NCBI GenBank assembly: GCA_023258355.1
Contig: JALQZL010000006.1
Span: forward strand, 1 to 29,809
Origin: Wenzhouxiangellaceae bacterium
Lineage (GTDB): Bacteria; Pseudomonadota; Gammaproteobacteria; Xanthomonadales; Wenzhouxiangellaceae
Direction: 5' to 3'
Length of the DNA: 29,809 nt
The notes beneath the pieces were generated by a model. That model searched no databases. It was not told the DNA's origin and worked only from the letters and a program-made list of their open reading frames with translations. The position numbers and the translations under genes are program-made. Positions within the stretch are counted from its first letter, which is position 1. Each line of letters opens with the position of its first letter. Positions 15,052 to 23,889 of this stretch are shown piece by piece.

Positions 15052-15633
15052 ATGGCGAGAAAACACCCTTTTTCTCTAGGCATTGCCCACTTGAGCGTGA
15101 TTCTTTCGGCGCTGTGCTGGCCCTTGGTGGGACAGGCACAAATCGAGCGGCAGCACGATGCCCATGTGCATGGACAAGCCACAGGCACCTTGGCGATGGA
15201 CGAGACCCGCTGGGAATTAACACTCGCCTTACCTGGCTTTAATGTGGTTGGGTTTGAGCACCCACCTCGTACCCCTGAGCAGTCCGCTCTATTAAGCGAC
15301 GCGCTTGATTATTTTAATCAGCAGCCTTGGTTGGGGTTTAATCCTGAATCTGGCTGTCGAATCACCGACACAGACGTCCAGTCTATGGGTTTCGAAGACC
15401 CACAGGACAATCACCAACATCACCATGACCACGGGAGCGATCACGATGGTCATGCCAGAATGGAAATCAAAGTCAGCGGTGAATGCGATCGCATGGATGC
15501 GCTGACCCGTCTGTCAATGAAACTCTTCGACGCCTTTCCAAATAATGAACAAGTGATGATCGCTGTCTTGACCACTACCCGAGCGATGACGGTAACTTTA
15601 ACTCCCCAAGCATCATCAATCGTGTTCAACTAA
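15052..15633 (+). CDS. zrgA: ZrgA-type (DUF2796) periplasmic zinc-uptake protein
   Basis: A 193-residue exported protein with a signal peptide (residues 1-29, cleaved near VGQA) followed by QIERQHDAHVHGQATG, the His-containing start typical of DUF2796/ZrgA proteins. A His/Asp-rich loop, NHQHHHDHGSDHDGHAR, lies in the middle, suited to binding zinc or another divalent metal. The remainder has FNVVGFEHPPRTPEQ and a C-terminal FPNNEQVMIAVLTT segment. The ATG at 15052 has GGAGG four bases upstream; a longer reading from 14941 would add 37 non-conserved residues and bury the signal peptide. In Vibrio, ZrgA is induced by zinc shortage and lies with ABC transporter genes, as here. The metal is inferred from family and His content. 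Confidence 0.8.
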   Translation: MARKHPFSLGIAHLSVILSALCWPLVGQAQIERQHDAHVHGQATGTLAMDETRWELTLALPGFNVVGFEHPPRTPEQSALLSDALDYFNQQPWLGFNPESGCRITDTDVQSMGFEDPQDNHQHHHDHGSDHDGHARMEIKVSGECDRMDALTRLSMKLFDAFPNNEQVMIAVLTTTRAMTVTLTPQASSIVFN

Positions 15634-15639
15634 CCGGTG

Positions 15640-16311
15640 ATGAGCGATCTACTAACACTGAACCATCTTCGCTACACATGGCCAGGGTCAACCGATCCCA
15701 TTGTGTTGCCAAACTTCACCTTGGCCCAGGGGGAGCGGGTATTTCTCTATGGGCCCAGTGGTTCGGGAAAATCCACTTTGTTGGCATTGATCGGTGGGCT
15801 TGTTAAACCAGACCAAGGAGAGGTTGTCTTTGCTGGTCAACACCTAGAAAGCATGAAAGGGGCCAAACGCGATCAGTTCCGTGCGGACCACTTGGGCATT
15901 ATTTTCCAACAATTTAATTTGCTGCCGTGGTTAGATGTTCGGTCGAATGTGGCGCTGCCATGTCACTTTTCCAAGCGACGAGCTCAAAAAGCTGGTCCAT
16001 TAGACGCGGCTGTTGAGCGTCTTTTAATGGGTATGGGACTTGAAAGCGCCTTATGGTCACGTCGGGCAGATACATTGAGCGTGGGCCAACAACAACGGGT
16101 GGCCGCCGCCAGAGCATTGATTGGTGAACCCGATTTAATTTTGGCTGATGAGCCAACCTCAGCACTTGATATGGATAGACGCCAGCAGTTTATCGACCTG
16201 TTGTTTGAGCAGGTGAAGCTCAGCGGAAGCACGTTGCTATTTGTGAGTCATGAAAAAGATTTGGCAGTGCGGTTTGATCGCCAATTGTCTTTGGATGAGG
16301 TGTGCCTGTGA
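15640..16311 (+). CDS. ABC transporter ATP-binding protein (LolD/MacB type) of the zrg-like cluster
   Basis: This 223-residue ATPase has Walker A GPSGSGKST, Q-loop FQQFNLLPWLDV, signature LSVGQQQRVAAARAL and Walker B LILADEPTSALD, with the switch His in VSHEKD. The sequence groups with LolD/MacB-type ATPases that pair with FtsX-fold permeases rather than with importers using a classical ZnuB permease. It begins six bases after the zrgA-like stop (a GTG three bases earlier is also possible) and its stop overlaps the permease start by four bases. Partner and operon position make a role with the DUF2796 protein likely. Confidence 0.9.
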   Translation: MSDLLTLNHLRYTWPGSTDPIVLPNFTLAQGERVFLYGPSGSGKSTLLALIGGLVKPDQGEVVFAGQHLESMKGAKRDQFRADHLGIIFQQFNLLPWLDVRSNVALPCHFSKRRAQKAGPLDAAVERLLMGMGLESALWSRRADTLSVGQQQRVAAARALIGEPDLILADEPTSALDMDRRQQFIDLLFEQVKLSGSTLLFVSHEKDLAVRFDRQLSLDEVCL

Positions 16312-17585
16312 ACTTGATTCGTCTGGCTTGGCGCTCTCTTATTAATCGGAAGTTTGCGGTGATCTTAACGGTCATCACCATCGCTTTTTCCATTGGGCTG
16401 TTGGTGTTGGTAGAACAATTGCGTCAAGAAGTTCGACAAGGGTTTTACCGTTCTGTCTCTGGGGTTGATTTAATTGTTGGGGGAAGAACGTCCCCAGTGC
16501 AATTGCTGTTGTATTCCGTGTTTGGGATTGGCAGCGCTACGAACAATATTGATTGGGCCACCTTTGAAGAGCTTGAAGGTTTGCCAGAAGTGGCTTGGGC
16601 GGTGCCAATGGCGTTGGGCGATTCTCATCAAGGCTACCGTGTGATGGGCACATCCAAAGCTTTTTTTGATGCTTTCAAAGTAGGCAATCAAGAGTCGTTG
16701 AGTTTTGTGGCTGGCAGGCCTCAGGAAGTCTTGTTCGATGATTTATTTGATGTGGTCATCGGTTCACAAGTCGCCAGAAAGCTAGGGTATTCAGTGGGCG
16801 ACTCGTTGGTCTTGTCCCACGGCACAGGGAATGTGAGCTTGCAGTCCCACGATGCGTTGCCATTTCAGGTCGCGGCTATTTTGGCGCCGACAGGCACGCC
16901 GATTGATCAACAACTCTATGTCTCGTTACAAGCGCATCGGGCTGTTCATGTGGGTTGGGAAAGCGGCATGCAGCGCCCTGGCGCTGGTTTGGATACTGAC
17001 AGGGCGCGCGCCATGCAAGCCTCGCTTGAGCCTGAGACATTGACAGCCATTTTTTTAGGTCTCAAATCCCGTGTGGCGGTTTTTGGTCTCCAAAGACGGG
17101 TGAATGAGTATCGGGTAGAACCACTGAGCGCCATTATTCCGGGCATCACACTCCAGGAACTATGGAAAATCTCTGGATTGGCCGAACAAATACTGAGAGT
17201 GGTGGCGGTTTTGGTCGTGATCACAGGGCTTTTGGGGATGCTCACCGTGTTACTCACCACCCTCAATGAGCGCCGTCGAGAGATGGCGATTTTGAGGGCC
17301 AATGGCGCGCGGCCATATCAGATAGCCACACTATTAATATGGGAGGCTGGTTTGATGGCAGCTGGCGGGATTGGTCTGGGCGTGATTTTGGCCTATTTGG
17401 TCCAGTGGGGCGCTGCCCCTTGGTTGCTCGATCGGGTGGGTATTTATATGGGGCTTGAATGGTTGGCGCCTTGGCAGTGGGGTGTTTTGGGCATCATATG
17501 GGTTGCAGGCCTGATGGCTGCAGCGATACCAGCGACGCTGGCATACAAGCGGACTTTGGCTGACGGTATGCAGGTGAGGAGTTAG
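16308..17585 (+). CDS. ABC transporter permease, FtsX/MacB type
   Basis: This 425-residue inner-membrane protein has the MacB/LolCE architecture: a first membrane segment (about 15-35), a large periplasmic domain (about 40-280), and three C-terminal membrane segments. The FtsX signature ERRREMAILRANGARPYQI lies on the cytoplasmic side after the second segment. Only one permease gene is present, so a homodimer is expected. Two GTG codons are possible starts; the one at 16308 has GATGAGG seven bases upstream and overlaps the ATPase stop as GTGA, while the one at 16302 is only one base from that element. MacB-fold transporters usually do mechanical work on periplasmic substrates, so whether this one imports zinc or serves another purpose is open. 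Confidence 0.9.
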   Translation: MNLIRLAWRSLINRKFAVILTVITIAFSIGLLVLVEQLRQEVRQGFYRSVSGVDLIVGGRTSPVQLLLYSVFGIGSATNNIDWATFEELEGLPEVAWAVPMALGDSHQGYRVMGTSKAFFDAFKVGNQESLSFVAGRPQEVLFDDLFDVVIGSQVARKLGYSVGDSLVLSHGTGNVSLQSHDALPFQVAAILAPTGTPIDQQLYVSLQAHRAVHVGWESGMQRPGAGLDTDRARAMQASLEPETLTAIFLGLKSRVAVFGLQRRVNEYRVEPLSAIIPGITLQELWKISGLAEQILRVVAVLVVITGLLGMLTVLLTTLNERRREMAILRANGARPYQIATLLIWEAGLMAAGGIGLGVILAYLVQWGAAPWLLDRVGIYMGLEWLAPWQWGVLGIIWVAGLMAAAIPATLAYKRTLADGMQVRS

Positions 17586-17660
17586 TGAAACTCACGGTAC
17601 AATCGTGTGGTCGAATAAAAGAGTCTTTGTTTTATTGTCATTACTGAGTGGAATTTTTTC

Positions 17661-18143
17661 ATGCGCTGTGTTCAAACTTTTTTTGTTGCTTTACTCACGC
17701 TCTCTTCGGTGGGCTTTGCGCAAGACACCCGTGAGCTCGAGTGGCTAGACTTAATGCCGGAAGATGAAGCGCGAGTGTGGATGGATGCCTCAAACCAAAT
17801 TGACCACACGGGTTTAAGCGATCCCGATGCCTTCCAGTCTTTTCGAACGGTGGGTGATTTGGATGGGCAAAAAGTCAAGATCCCAGGATTCGTTGTTCCC
17901 ATCGAAACAGACGGGGAGGGCAACCTGAAAGAATTTTTCCTGGTGCCTTATTTTGGGGCCTGCATTCATGTGCCTCCGCCACCAGCCAACCAAATCATCT
18001 ATGGACGATTAGCGGATCCAATTCCCATGGTGAACATTTGGGATGCGTTTTGGATGGAAGGCCAAATAAATATTGAAGATGTATCCAATGAAACGGCAGC
18101 ATCCGCCTACACCATGGATGTCTCATCATTAACTTTATATTGA
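17661..18143 (+). CDS. DUF3299 exported protein
   Basis: A 160-residue protein with a signal peptide (1-20, cleavage near GFA) and the DUF3299 core: KIPGFVVPIE followed by FFLVPYFGACIHVPPPPANQ. A single Cys after the signal sits in the YFGACIHVPPPP motif. The function of the family is unknown; in Vibrio and many marine Gammaproteobacteria it is encoded beside the ZrgA-type protein and its ABC transporter, as here. The 75-base gap from the permease contains AATAAAA and TTTTATT arms that could pair weakly, and no clear ribosome-binding site precedes the ATG at 17661. Confidence 0.82.
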   Translation: MRCVQTFFVALLTLSSVGFAQDTRELEWLDLMPEDEARVWMDASNQIDHTGLSDPDAFQSFRTVGDLDGQKVKIPGFVVPIETDGEGNLKEFFLVPYFGACIHVPPPPANQIIYGRLADPIPMVNIWDAFWMEGQINIEDVSNETAASAYTMDVSSLTLY

Positions 18144-18184
18144 TCAACAACATCAGTCACTAACCCAACACAAGGAAAACCGTA

Positions 18185-20200
18185 ATGAAAAAATGGGCGC
18201 TTTTATTGTTGTTATGGCCATTGGTGGTCATGGCTCAAGATACCCGGCCGCTGTCGGCAGAGGTGCTTTGGGAGCTTCATCGTGTCGGCTCACCTGTTAT
18301 CTCTCCAGCAGGGGGACATGTGGTGGCCCCCGTGACCTCCTATGACACAGAGGATGACAGTTCAGAAACCCGACTCTATCTCTTCTCGGAAGATGGCGGG
18401 GTTCAACGCCCGCTGACAGCCGAAGGCCACTCTGCCAGTAGCCCTGTCTTTTCACCTGATGGCAGTTGGCTCGCTTTTGTGTCGCGTAGAAGCGATGACG
18501 ATAGTGGACAGATTTATCTCCTACCAATGAATGCACCAGGTGAAGCGAAGCGCTTGGGGCATGTCCCCACAGGCGTGTCATCTTTGCGGTGGGTCGGTGA
18601 GCACATTTATTTCATTAGCCGTGTCTATCCCGGCCAAAGCTTTGATGAAATGAAAGAGACCATCCAATCAGAAAAAGACAGTCACGTCTCGGCCCATCAA
18701 TGGAATGCGTTGCCTTACTCGATGTGGGACCACTGGATTGATGAAGCACGCCAGGCCCATGTGTTTAGAATTCATGTGGCTTCAGAAGCGATTGACCCGA
18801 TCACCCAACCGTTTGGCATCGAGTTGCCACGTTCAAGCCAAGGCTTAGGCAGCTATGACATTCATCCAGACGAAACCCACATCGCCTTCACCTCTCCAGC
18901 CAATCCGGGGGATGTGGATCCCAATATTGATCTGTTCTTAGCGCGTATTGGTGATTCACAAGCGGTCAATCTGACAGCAGGCAACCCCGCCGGTGATGGC
19001 AATCCAATGTTTAGTCCTGATGGGCAGACACTGGCTTATGTTCGCCAAGCGATCCCCGGTTTTTATGCAGATAACGCCAATATTGTTTTGGTGGATCTTG
19101 AAACCCAAAACCAAAATGAAATCACCACAGATTGGGATCGGTCTGCCGGTGGTCTGCACTGGTTGCCCGATAGCAGTGGCTTTGTCGGTGCGATTGCTGA
19201 TGAGGCCCACGGCCGGATCTATCACATTGATCTCGAGGGTACGCCGAGAGCCGTCACGGGCGGCACCACCTATGGTGGTGTTAGCGTGTCTAACGACGGC
19301 GTCGTTGTCGCCCATAACCAAAGTTTCTTGTATCCACCACGGCTGGTTCGGGTAGATCTTGAAACAGGTGAGACAGTCCGTTTAGATACCATTAACGACG
19401 ACATCTTAGCGAATGTTGATCTGGGTACTTATGAGTCGGTGACCTATAAAGGTCACAACGGCCAAGACATTCAGATGTGGGTCCACTATCCACCTGGCTT
19501 TGATAAGCGCAAAGAATATCCTTTGTTTTTGCTCATTCATGGTGGGCCACACAATGCCATTCCTGATGGCTTCCATTTCCGGTGGAACGCACAAACTTTT
19601 GCCTCATGGGGTTATGTCACGGCCTGGCATAACTTCCACGGGTCCAATAGTTTTGGTCAGGATTTTGCCGATGCGATCAACCCGGATTGGATCACCGCTC
19701 CGTACAACGACACGGTGGCCGCTGCCGAGTGGTTTGCGAAACAAGATTGGATTGATGAAGACCGCATGGTCGCGGGTGGTGGCAGCTACGGTGGTTACTT
19801 ATCCTCTATCTTGTTGGGTAAAGACCATCCTTTCAATGCCCTCTTGATTCATGCACCGGTCTATAACATGTACTCACAAATGGCCGCTGATTTTGCCGTG
19901 CATGGCACACGCTTCGGTCAGTTCTGGGAAAACCCAGAGATTTATAAGACCATCTCACCGCATTACTATGCGGAGAACTTTGACACACCCGCATTGATTA
20001 TCCATGGTCAAAATGACCTGCGCGTTCCAGTGGGTCAAGCCTTTGAGCTCTTTAGAACGTTGCAAACCAAAGGCATTGAGTCTCGGCTGATTTATTACCC
20101 AGATGAAAACCACTGGGTACTCAAGCCGAACAACTCGCTTTATTGGTATGCCGAAGTCCAAGACTGGATGGCTAAATTTGCAGAACCTGGGGCGAAATAA
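18185..20200 (+). CDS. Secreted S9-family prolyl oligopeptidase-type peptidase
   Basis: This 671-residue serine peptidase begins with a signal peptide (1-17, ending VVMA), then a beta-propeller with repeated SPDG/SPAG blades (PVFSPDGSWLAFVS, MFSPDGQTLAYV). The C-terminal alpha/beta-hydrolase domain runs from about residue 430. The catalytic triad is Ser534 in GGGSYGGY, Asp611 in HGQNDLRVP and His643 in ENHWVLKP. It resembles periplasmic dipeptidyl-peptidase 5 and acylaminoacyl-peptidases, which trim short peptides. AAGGAAA precedes the ATG, 41 bases after the DUF3299 gene, so co-transcription is possible, although a functional link to metal uptake is not evident. It converges on the redoxin gene. 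Confidence 0.93.
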   Translation: MKKWALLLLLWPLVVMAQDTRPLSAEVLWELHRVGSPVISPAGGHVVAPVTSYDTEDDSSETRLYLFSEDGGVQRPLTAEGHSASSPVFSPDGSWLAFVSRRSDDDSGQIYLLPMNAPGEAKRLGHVPTGVSSLRWVGEHIYFISRVYPGQSFDEMKETIQSEKDSHVSAHQWNALPYSMWDHWIDEARQAHVFRIHVASEAIDPITQPFGIELPRSSQGLGSYDIHPDETHIAFTSPANPGDVDPNIDLFLARIGDSQAVNLTAGNPAGDGNPMFSPDGQTLAYVRQAIPGFYADNANIVLVDLETQNQNEITTDWDRSAGGLHWLPDSSGFVGAIADEAHGRIYHIDLEGTPRAVTGGTTYGGVSVSNDGVVVAHNQSFLYPPRLVRVDLETGETVRLDTINDDILANVDLGTYESVTYKGHNGQDIQMWVHYPPGFDKRKEYPLFLLIHGGPHNAIPDGFHFRWNAQTFASWGYVTAWHNFHGSNSFGQDFADAINPDWITAPYNDTVAAAEWFAKQDWIDEDRMVAGGGSYGGYLSSILLGKDHPFNALLIHAPVYNMYSQMAADFAVHGTRFGQFWENPEIYKTISPHYYAENFDTPALIIHGQNDLRVPVGQAFELFRTLQTKGIESRLIYYPDENHWVLKPNNSLYWYAEVQDWMAKFAEPGAK

Positions 20201-20207
20201 CGCCCCA
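20188..20207. terminator. Hairpin at the convergent S9 peptidase/redoxin boundary
   Basis: TGGGGCG (20188-20194) pairs with CGCCCCA (20201-20207) around the loop AAATAA. The loop contains the peptidase stop codon. The stem is strong but no T-run follows on either strand, so it may act as a weak or factor-assisted terminator for the convergent genes. Confidence 0.4.
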
Positions 20208-20229
20208 AGCTAACTCAGCAAGACTGGGG

Positions 20230-20856
20230 TCAGTCTGCGTATTTAATGCTGCAACCATATGGCCGTGTGATTGACTCTGAAATGGGTTGGTCCGCGGCCA
20301 TTTCTTTAAGCCCTTCCATGACATACTGCGTGGCCTCTGAGATATCGGCGATACGCGCGCTCGGGATAGAGTCGATTCCGCCCATATACACCAGCGTTTG
20401 CGAGGCATCAATGATGTACATATGCGGGGTGACCCGAGCATCATACGCCCGCCCCATTTGTCCATCCTCATCGAGCAAGACAGCGGTGGGTGCCGCTTCG
20501 CGTGATTGCGTTAACTCATCGGCTTGTTCTGGTGAGACGTGCCCTTGAGTGCCTGGGCTTGATGAAATCACAGTTAGCCAGACCACATCATGCGCATCTT
20601 TGGCTGTGCGTTGCTGGTTTTGCATATTCGATGAACTGTAATGCTTTTTGACAAAAGGGCAGTCGTGATTGGTCCATTCAAGCACCACCGTTTGTCCAGC
20701 GAAGTCTGCTAGTTGATGCAGCTGTCCTTTTGTGTCGACGACTTCAAACGCCGGAGCAGGTTGTCCAACAACCGGTGCGGCCAGTGACGGTGTGATACCG
20801 AGACACAGTAGCGCTGTAGCGGCGACCATTACTTTACATAGATTCCCCATCTTCAT
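20230..20856 (-). CDS. Exported redoxin (AhpC/TSA-like, thioredoxin fold)
   Basis: A 208-residue protein with a signal peptide (about 1-27, ending SLAA) and a redoxin domain. After the first strand comes EWTNHDCPFVKKHY with the only redox-type Cys of the active-site loop (Cys66), and a second Cys (Cys202) in RPYGCSIKY near the C-terminus. There is no CxxC. That pattern is common in periplasmic redoxins of marine Gammaproteobacteria whose substrate is not known. GAGGAG upstream of the ATG is a strong ribosome-binding site. It lies 77 bases downstream of a DsbD/ScsB-like gene on the same strand, which suggests that the membrane reductase supplies its electrons. Confidence 0.85.
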   Translation of the reverse strand: MKMGNLCKVMVAATALLCLGITPSLAAPVVGQPAPAFEVVDTKGQLHQLADFAGQTVVLEWTNHDCPFVKKHYSSSNMQNQQRTAKDAHDVVWLTVISSSPGTQGHVSPEQADELTQSREAAPTAVLLDEDGQMGRAYDARVTPHMYIIDASQTLVYMGGIDSIPSARIADISEATQYVMEGLKEMAADQPISESITRPYGCSIKYAD

Positions 20857-20933
20857 TGCTTTCTCCTCACTGATTCGATTTATTCCTAGACACTGACTGC
20901 TGCGGGTTGTTTTTATATTTTATCTTGGCACGA

Positions 20934-23000
20934 TTATTGTGAATTTCCTATGGCCTCTAGAACAAGGTTGGGTGTCAAGATCTGTGGCAAGACCCGAGGT
21001 GGGCCACCATCTTTAGGATAGAAGACATACAGTGGCACGCCATTACGATCAAAGCTGGCCAGATAGTCTGTAATCATTGGGTCACGACGGGTCCAGTCAC
21101 CCTTGATATAAACCACTTGGTTTGTCTTGAGCGCTTCTTTAAACGCATCGCTACTCAAGGCGACTTGTTCATTGACAAGACAGGTGACACACCAATCAGC
21201 AGTCATGTTGACGAACACCGCTTGAGTGGGATCATCTCGCGCTGCTTGAAGCGTCTCGGGTGAATAGTTTAGCCAGACGGTGTCTTGCTCTTGTTCATTG
21301 GGCGGCGTTCTGGCTGCTGAGGCGAGCATGGCCAGTGCAGCGATTAATCCAAAGGCCACCAAACTATGCCGATAGCCTGATAGGGCTCGATAACGCTCGG
21401 GTTGTTTATGCAGCCAACACAAAAATGCCAACACCACCAAGCCTGTGAGAATGTAGGCGACTGCACTGGCACTGGTTTGGCGTGCGAGCACCCAGACCAA
21501 CCAGACCGTAGAGAGGTAGATAGGAAACGCCATCAACTCTTTGAAGGTCGTCATCCATGGACCGGGTTTGGGGAGCCAGCGGCCTAGCTGCGGCAAGTAA
21601 GCCAGCAATAGCATGGGCAGGGCCAAACCCAAACCCAACATCACAAACACCCCTAACCCAAGGAACCAAGGCATCAGCACCGCCGCCCCCAAAGCCACAC
21701 CCATAAACGGTGCCGTACAGGGGCTGGCCACAATGGTGGCCAAGACACCCGTGGTAAAAGAACCCCGAACGCCGTGGTCTTCAGTCAGCGATTGGCCCCA
21801 GCCCATCCATTGCCCGCCGATGGTCACAAAGCCTGATAAGGAAAGCCCCATGATGAAAAAGACGTAGATCAAAACACCGACGATCAGAGGGGATTGCAAC
21901 TGAAACCCCCAACCCATGGCCTGACCACCAGCCCTGAGGGCCAGAAGCACGCTGGCAATGAACATAAAACTACCCACCACGCCAACGGTATAAGCAATCG
22001 CCTGTGGACGTTGCTGGCGAGCTGGGGTAGAAACGACATGCAAGGCTTTGATCGACAACACAGGAAAGACACACGGCATCAGGTTGAGCAATAGCCCGCC
22101 ACCGAGTGCGAGCAGTAATACCATGGCATAGGCAGGGGGCGCGGTCTGGGCGGCTTCAGTAATCAAATCGGTTTTTTGTAGTGACCATGTATAGGCTGTT
22201 TGAGTCACATCATCGACGGCAACGAGGGCGATATCATTCACCTCACCAGAAAAATAAGGCGATAGCGGCTGGGCGATTTGAACCCATGTCTCACCCTGGC
22301 TAATGAAGACGTCTTTGGCATGATCAACCACATTCGGTGTAGTGACAAAGATACGATCTGAGGTTGGTGTCCAATCGGTCAGCACACCCGTCCTGGGTAA
22401 GCGAACGCTGAATTGATTGGCCTCTGTGCTGAACTGCCCAACCTGCGCTTGTAGTTCTGGGTATCGTTGTTCAGCAGACTCGAACAGTGACTCAAACTGT
22501 GAGGGCTGATTGATTTGTGATGTGACCACCGGAAGCGATAAAGACAGCGTGGCTTCACCAGGAATACACTCGATCCGACATACTAACCAAGAGGCGTCAA
22601 CAGACACGGCCACTGTCTCACCAACAACAAGCGCTGGGGGTGGTGTGAAGGTCATCGGCAGCACATGCTCACCCTCATAACCATAGTTAACCAAGTGTCC
22701 AATTTCGATCCGTTCAGGGTAGGGCCAACGAATCTCTCCAATGCTTGCGTTTTCTGGCAAAGACCAAGTCAGCGTTGGCGCAATACCCGAGTCACCCGGA
22801 TTTTGCCAATACGTATGCCAGTGTGTTTCGGGCAAAATCCGAAGCCCGAGCTCAATGGTGGTGCCGGGGACAATGGCTTGTGTGCGAGAGACTAACTCAA
22901 CTTCAATATGATCGCGTTGGACAGGGTTGGCGTTAACGCTGTTGACCCATAGACCCATGGCCAACACACACAAAACAAAAAGGCACTTTATCTTCGTCAT
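20934..23000 (-). CDS. DsbD/ScsB-like membrane protein-disulfide reductase
   Basis: This 688-residue protein relays electrons from cytoplasmic thioredoxin to periplasmic thiols. It has a signal peptide (1-24, ending NANP), an N-terminal periplasmic domain of the ScsB kind with Cys141 and Cys145 in VCRIECIPGEA, a central transmembrane domain with Cys310 (LMPCVFP) and Cys428 (ASPCTAPF), and a C-terminal thioredoxin domain with Cys604 and Cys607 in ADWCVTC. All three cysteine pairs of the relay are present. The ATG at 22998-23000 gives a normal signal peptide; a TTG six codons earlier would overlap mutM and is less likely. It lies five bases after mutM and upstream of the redoxin gene. Confidence 0.9.
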   Translation of the reverse strand: MTKIKCLFVLCVLAMGLWVNSVNANPVQRDHIEVELVSRTQAIVPGTTIELGLRILPETHWHTYWQNPGDSGIAPTLTWSLPENASIGEIRWPYPERIEIGHLVNYGYEGEHVLPMTFTPPPALVVGETVAVSVDASWLVCRIECIPGEATLSLSLPVVTSQINQPSQFESLFESAEQRYPELQAQVGQFSTEANQFSVRLPRTGVLTDWTPTSDRIFVTTPNVVDHAKDVFISQGETWVQIAQPLSPYFSGEVNDIALVAVDDVTQTAYTWSLQKTDLITEAAQTAPPAYAMVLLLALGGGLLLNLMPCVFPVLSIKALHVVSTPARQQRPQAIAYTVGVVGSFMFIASVLLALRAGGQAMGWGFQLQSPLIVGVLIYVFFIMGLSLSGFVTIGGQWMGWGQSLTEDHGVRGSFTTGVLATIVASPCTAPFMGVALGAAVLMPWFLGLGVFVMLGLGLALPMLLLAYLPQLGRWLPKPGPWMTTFKELMAFPIYLSTVWLVWVLARQTSASAVAYILTGLVVLAFLCWLHKQPERYRALSGYRHSLVAFGLIAALAMLASAARTPPNEQEQDTVWLNYSPETLQAARDDPTQAVFVNMTADWCVTCLVNEQVALSSDAFKEALKTNQVVYIKGDWTRRDPMITDYLASFDRNGVPLYVFYPKDGGPPRVLPQILTPNLVLEAIGNSQ

Positions 23001-23005
23001 CAACG

Positions 23006-23824
23006 CTATGTCTGGCAACAGGGACAGTAAAAGGTGGACCGTTGGGCCATCACTACCCGTTTAATTGTGCCATGACACCCAGGGGTCATACAGGGTTGCC
23101 CTTCGCGTCCGTAGACTTTCAATGACTGACCAAAATAGCCTGGCGTCCCATCTCCGACCGTGAAATCACGAAGAGAGGTGCCACCCACTTCAATGGCATC
23201 GCTTAAGATGCCAACGATCGAGTTAGCCAACAATTGATAGCGTGTTTTTGACACTTTTTGAGCTTTTCGTTTGGGATGAATACCAGCGTCATATAAAGAC
23301 TCACAAGCATAGATGTTGCCCACACCGACCACCACATGCCCATCCATGATGAAAGACTTGACTGGAATGGCGCGGGGTCGTGATTGTGTCCAAAGCCACT
23401 GACCACTAAACCCATCTTCCAAAGGCTCCGGACCAAGACGTGCCAGTTGAGGCACTGTTTCTGGGGCGGCATCGGCCCAAAGGAGCGCACCAAATCGACG
23501 GGGATCTGTGTAACGAATGGTGTGCCCACCTTGAATCACGAGATCGACATGGTCATGTGGGCCAGCCGGTGGTGGGTCTGTCCAAGCGCGAAATGAGCCT
23601 GACATCCCCAAGTGCCAAAGCAAATGCCCCTTGTCTAAATCCCAAATCAACCATTTGCCTCGCCGCCTAAGTGAGGTGATCGGACGATTGGCCAGCGCCC
23701 CTATCTGTGATGGAATAGGCCAGCGCAACTTTGGCTGACGGATCACCATGTGTTGAATAATGCGCCCTTCAGCGAGCGGCGACAATCCGCGTCGTGTGGT
23801 TTCTACTTCGGGAAGCTCTGGCAT
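23006..23824 (-). CDS. mutM: Formamidopyrimidine-DNA glycosylase
   Basis: This 272-residue base-excision repair enzyme (Fpg) removes 8-oxoguanine and formamidopyrimidines. After the initiator Met it starts PELPEVETTRRGL, with the catalytic Pro and Glu. It also has RRRGKWLIWDL with the conserved Lys, HLGMSGSF, YTDPRRFG, the VGVGNIYACESL motif, and the C-terminal zinc finger with four Cys (CMTPGC and CPCC). GAGGA lies a good distance before the ATG at 23822-23824. It is the first gene of a probable unit with the DsbD-like and redoxin genes, divergent from the DUF4236 gene. Confidence 0.97.
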   Translation of the reverse strand: MPELPEVETTRRGLSPLAEGRIIQHMVIRQPKLRWPIPSQIGALANRPITSLRRRGKWLIWDLDKGHLLWHLGMSGSFRAWTDPPPAGPHDHVDLVIQGGHTIRYTDPRRFGALLWADAAPETVPQLARLGPEPLEDGFSGQWLWTQSRPRAIPVKSFIMDGHVVVGVGNIYACESLYDAGIHPKRKAQKVSKTRYQLLANSIVGILSDAIEVGGTSLRDFTVGDGTPGYFGQSLKVYGREGQPCMTPGCHGTIKRVVMAQRSTFYCPCCQT

Positions 23825-23856
23825 AACGTCCTCATGATACGCTTATCTTTCCATTC

Positions 23857-23871
23857 CATTTGAACCAAATG
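23857..23871. repeat. Inverted repeat between mutM and the DUF4236 gene
   Basis: CATTTG and CAAATG flank a three-base AAC centre, a perfect six-base dyad in the 65-base space between two divergent genes. Its location upstream of both starts fits an operator or a chance dyad. The regulator is not known. Confidence 0.35.
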
Positions 23872-23889
23872 ACGCAGCTAGGGGGCATT

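Noticed and set aside
17614..17636. AATAAAA/TTTTATT arms before the DUF3299 gene as a terminator
   Set aside because: The stem would be only A-T pairs with a nine-base loop and is too weak to be called a terminator.
23001..23018. TTG start of the DsbD-like gene overlapping mutM
   Set aside because: The ATG at 23000 gives a proper signal peptide and lies just after the mutM stop.
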